Of a stretch of DNA of 64,000 nucleotides, positions 61,534 through 64,000 are shown piece by piece (position 1 is the first letter of the stretch; the number at the start of each line of letters is the position of its first letter). Position numbers and translations under genes: made by a program. The stretch comes from CAYRGS01 sp964423875 (GTDB lineage: Bacteria > UBA8248 > JACPRG01 > G963555815). Under the pieces are notes generated by a model, which was given only the letters and a program-made list of their open reading frames with translations, was not told where the DNA came from and ran no database searches. The stretch covers positions 10,719 through 74,718 of the forward strand of contig CAYRGS010000005.1 in NCBI GenBank assembly GCA_964423875.1, written 5' to 3'.

Positions 61534-62502
61534 ATGCGCGAATTAACCTACCGCGACGCGCTGAACGAGGCCCTGCGCGAAGAAATGGGCCGGGACAGGG
61601 ACGTGTTCCTTCTGGGCGAGGACATCGCCGAGTTCGGCGGGTCGTACAAGGTGACGCAGGGGCTTATGGAGGAGTTCGGCCGCGAGAGGGTCCGCAATAC
61701 GCCCATCAGCGAGCAGGCCATCGTCGGGGCGGCGCTGGGCGCGGCCCTCATCGGGATGCGGCCGGTGGCCGAGCTCATGTACATCGATTTCTCCGGCGTG
61801 GCGATGGACCAGATTGTCAACCAGGTCGCGAAGGTCCGCTATATGTTCGGGGGAAAGGCGAACACCTCCCTCGTTCTGAGAACCCAGGGCGGGGCGGGCC
61901 GCTCCTCCGCCGCGCAGCACGCCCAGAGCCTGGAGGCCTGGTTCGTCCACGTTCCGGGTCTGAAGGTGGTCATGCCCTCGACGCCCTATGACGCCAAGGG
62001 CCTCCTGAAATCGGCCATCCGAGACGACGACCCGGTGTTCTTCATCGAGCACAAGCTGCTCTACGCGGAGACCGGACCGGTTCCCGAGGAGGAATGCCTG
62101 GTCCCGCTGGGGCAGGCCGACGTCAAGCGGGAGGGCCGGGACGCGACGATCGTCTCAACCTCCCGGATGATTCACAGATCCCTTCAAGCCGCCGAGGTCC
62201 TGGCCGGGGAGGGGATCGAGGTCGAGGTGGTTGACCCGCGGACGCTGTTCCCCCTGGACCGGGAGACGATCCTGGCCTCGATCCGCAAGACGAACCGGCT
62301 GGTCATCGTCCACGAGGCGGTGAAGCGGTGCGGCTGGGGGGCGGAGATCGCGGCGATGGCGGCCGAGGAGGCCATGGATTATCTGGACGCCCCCATCCGC
62401 CGGGTGGCGGCGCTGGAGACCCCGGTGCCCTTCGCCCCCAATCTGGAGGATATCGTCATCCCGAACGTCGATAGGATTGTCGAGGGCGTGCGCGCGCTTT
62501 GA
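61534..62502 (+). CDS. 2-oxoacid/acetoin dehydrogenase E1 beta subunit
   Basis: Pyrimidine-binding half of the E1 heterotetramer, 322 residues. LTYRDALNEALREEM, FLLGEDIAEFGGSYKVTQGL, NTPISEQAIVGAALGAALIGMRPV and VDPRTLFPLDRETI are diagnostic. ATG directly before the conserved start. E2 follows after 65 bases. No E3 (lipoamide dehydrogenase) gene is visible before the window ends. Confidence 0.94.
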   Translation: MRELTYRDALNEALREEMGRDRDVFLLGEDIAEFGGSYKVTQGLMEEFGRERVRNTPISEQAIVGAALGAALIGMRPVAELMYIDFSGVAMDQIVNQVAKVRYMFGGKANTSLVLRTQGGAGRSSAAQHAQSLEAWFVHVPGLKVVMPSTPYDAKGLLKSAIRDDDPVFFIEHKLLYAETGPVPEEECLVPLGQADVKREGRDATIVSTSRMIHRSLQAAEVLAGEGIEVEVVDPRTLFPLDRETILASIRKTNRLVIVHEAVKRCGWGAEIAAMAAEEAMDYLDAPIRRVAALETPVPFAPNLEDIVIPNVDRIVEGVRAL

Positions 62503-62567
62503 AATGAATGATCGGCAAGGGCTCCCCCGCGGCCGCTGTCGGGGAGGAACGCAAGGAGATAGCCGGA

Positions 62568-63983
62568 ATGGCCGTTGAAGTCACCATGCCCAAGCTGGGA
62601 CTGACGATGGAGCAGGGGACTGTCCTCAACTGGAACAAAGGCGTGGGCGATCCCGTCGAGACGGGCGAGGTCCTGCTGATCATCCAGACGGACAAGGTGG
62701 AATTCGAGGTCGAGGCCCCGGCCGGAGGGACGGTTCTGAAGCTCCTGGCGAACGAGGGAGACGTCGTCCCCACCGGCGAGGTGATCGCCTTCATCGGCGA
62801 GGCGGGCGAAGAGGTCGATGTGGCGGCCCCCGCTCCCCCCGCCACCGCCGCGCCTGAAGCGACTACGGCGGACGTGGCGGCCGGACGCGCCGCGCCTGAG
62901 GCGCCCCCTCCGGGAGACGGTCGGATCGCCATCTCTCCGGTGGCCAAAAAGCTGGCCGCCGAGATGGGGGTCGATGTCTCGACGCTCGAAGGCAGTGGTC
63001 CCGGCGGGCGGATCGTGAAGGAGGACGTTCTCAAGGCGGCGGAAGGGGGAGGGGGGGCGGCCCCCGCCGCGGCTCCGGCCGTGACACCCGTCGCGCCCCG
63101 ACGCGCGGACGGACGGATCTTCATCTCCCCTCTTGCCCGGAGGCTGGCGAAGGAGCGGGGGATCGATCCTGCGCGGATTCAGGGCAGCGGCCCGAAGGGG
63201 CGCATCATCAAGGATGACATCCTCAGAGCCGCCCGGGCCGGGCCGGGGATTCCGGCGTTCGCGCCGCCCCCCCCCCCCGCCGCGCCGGGCGGAATCCTGG
63301 AAAGCATCGCGGTCCGGGGGATGCGGGAGGTCATCGGCAGGCGGATGGCCCAGAGCTGGTCGGCCGCCCCGCACGTCACCGAGGTGATCGACGTGGACGT
63401 ATCTCGGATCGTCGATATGCGCGAGTCCAACAAGGAGGGTTGGGTGACACTGTTCGGCGTCAAGGTGACGTACAACGACATTTTCGTCCATCAAGTCTCG
63501 CGGGCCATCCGGCGCTACCCGAAAGTCAATTCCCGGCTGAACGGCGACGTGATCGAGGTCCTGGGCGATGTGAACATCGGCGTGGCCGTGAACGTCGAGG
63601 GGGGCCTGATGGTCCCCGTCATCCGGAACGCAGATCAAAAGGACGTGGGGCAGATCGCCCGCGAGACCCGTGACCTGGCCGATCGGGCCAAGGACGGCCG
63701 GATCACCCCGGACGCGCTCGAAGGCGCCACGTTCACGATCACGAACCTGGGCGGGTACGGCATCCAGATGTTCACGCCCATCATCGACCTGCCGAACAGT
63801 TGCATCCTGGGCATCGGGAAGATCACCCCGACGCCCGTCGTCGTCGAGGGCGAGATCGACATCCGGGACATCGTCTACCTGAGCCTGTCGTTCGACCACC
63901 GGATCGTAGACGGCGCCCCCGCCGCCGAGTTTCTGTCGCTCCTGAAGGGGATGCTGGAGAAGCCGGTGGTTGTGCCGGTGTAG
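62568..63983 (+). CDS. Dihydrolipoamide acyltransferase E2 with two E3-binding domains
   Basis: 471 residues. One lipoyl domain (1-85; lipoyl-lysine Lys43 in QTDKVEFEV). Two peripheral-subunit-binding domains follow, at 119-158 (RIAISPVAKKLAAEMGVD..GSGPGGRIVKEDV) and 183-222 (RIFISPLARRLAKERGID..GSGPKGRIIKDDI), joined by Ala/Pro linkers. The catalytic domain (242-471) ends with DHRIVDG (443-449), the active-site histidine motif. Most E2 proteins have only one such binding domain. A C12 run near 63270 encodes the polyproline linker. ATG 62568 has AAGGAGAT upstream. Confidence 0.93.
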   Translation: MAVEVTMPKLGLTMEQGTVLNWNKGVGDPVETGEVLLIIQTDKVEFEVEAPAGGTVLKLLANEGDVVPTGEVIAFIGEAGEEVDVAAPAPPATAAPEATTADVAAGRAAPEAPPPGDGRIAISPVAKKLAAEMGVDVSTLEGSGPGGRIVKEDVLKAAEGGGGAAPAAAPAVTPVAPRRADGRIFISPLARRLAKERGIDPARIQGSGPKGRIIKDDILRAARAGPGIPAFAPPPPPAAPGGILESIAVRGMREVIGRRMAQSWSAAPHVTEVIDVDVSRIVDMRESNKEGWVTLFGVKVTYNDIFVHQVSRAIRRYPKVNSRLNGDVIEVLGDVNIGVAVNVEGGLMVPVIRNADQKDVGQIARETRDLADRAKDGRITPDALEGATFTITNLGGYGIQMFTPIIDLPNSCILGIGKITPTPVVVEGEIDIRDIVYLSLSFDHRIVDGAPAAEFLSLLKGMLEKPVVVPV

Positions 63984-64000
63984 GGGGGGGCGGGGGGGGG

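Overview
This window is high-GC DNA from a Gram-negative bacterium. It carries an lptC-lptA-lptB-rpoN-hpf-hprK-type block, ftsH, tilS and many soil or sediment-type catabolic and uptake genes. I cannot name the phylum; the mix (NMT1-type and TAXI solute-binding proteins, hydantoinase/acetone-carboxylase genes, MCT-like MFS, RidA copies) resembles uncultured deltaproteobacterial, NC10 or Tectomicrobia-like lineages. A run of 10 Ns at 8644 marks a scaffold gap. Several genes are broken at or near homopolymer tracts, so true pseudogenes and base-call errors cannot be fully separated.

Layout. 1-15 kb is a catabolic and accessory stretch: a 3-hydroxyacyl-CoA dehydrogenase (cut by the window edge), a two-subunit ThDP decarboxylase, an alpha/beta hydrolase, an MFS transporter, hisF followed by a decayed hisI joined to the tail of a short-chain dehydrogenase, a wrecked ThDP enzyme, an orphan ABC solute-binding protein, a paired M16 peptidase operon, a PilZ-like protein and an intact SDR. 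13.8-15.2 kb holds a ferritin-like di-iron protein followed by an AbiV-type HEPN protein. 15.5-23.3 kb holds a gamma-glutamyltransferase/M20 fusion and a three-gene hydantoinase/acetone carboxylase-like operon.

23.5-28.2 kb is a clearly lower-GC island with two co-directional genes: a 1051-residue RapA/SNF2-like helicase and an Hsp70/actin-fold ATPase whose reading frame breaks at an A8 tract. It looks like a horizontally acquired nucleic-acid-directed conflict module and is the best candidate in the window for an undescribed system.

28.2-42.7 kb is patchy: a DUF2459 lipoprotein between 34-bp direct repeats, a TAXI binding protein, endonuclease V, three tandem RidA genes behind a good promoter, a frameshifted HD-GYP gene, a periplasmic-binding-fold lipoprotein, a GT39-like membrane glycosyltransferase with an unusual insert, an IS1380 relic and a very long TPR lipoprotein. 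42.7-58.1 kb is core: mrp, ahcY, metK, an hprK remnant, hpf, rpoN, lptBAC, tsaE, nnr, pdxJ, ftsH, tilS and tRNA-Met, nearly all on the minus strand. The S-adenosylmethionine cycle genes (metK, ahcY) are adjacent, and the LPS-export genes overlap one another. 58.6-60.3 kb holds a membrane-anchored NB-ARC/WD40 STAND ATPase beside the tRNA. 60.5-64 kb is a 2-oxoacid (pyruvate/acetoin type) dehydrogenase operon, E1alpha-E1beta-E2, whose E2 has two E3-binding domains.
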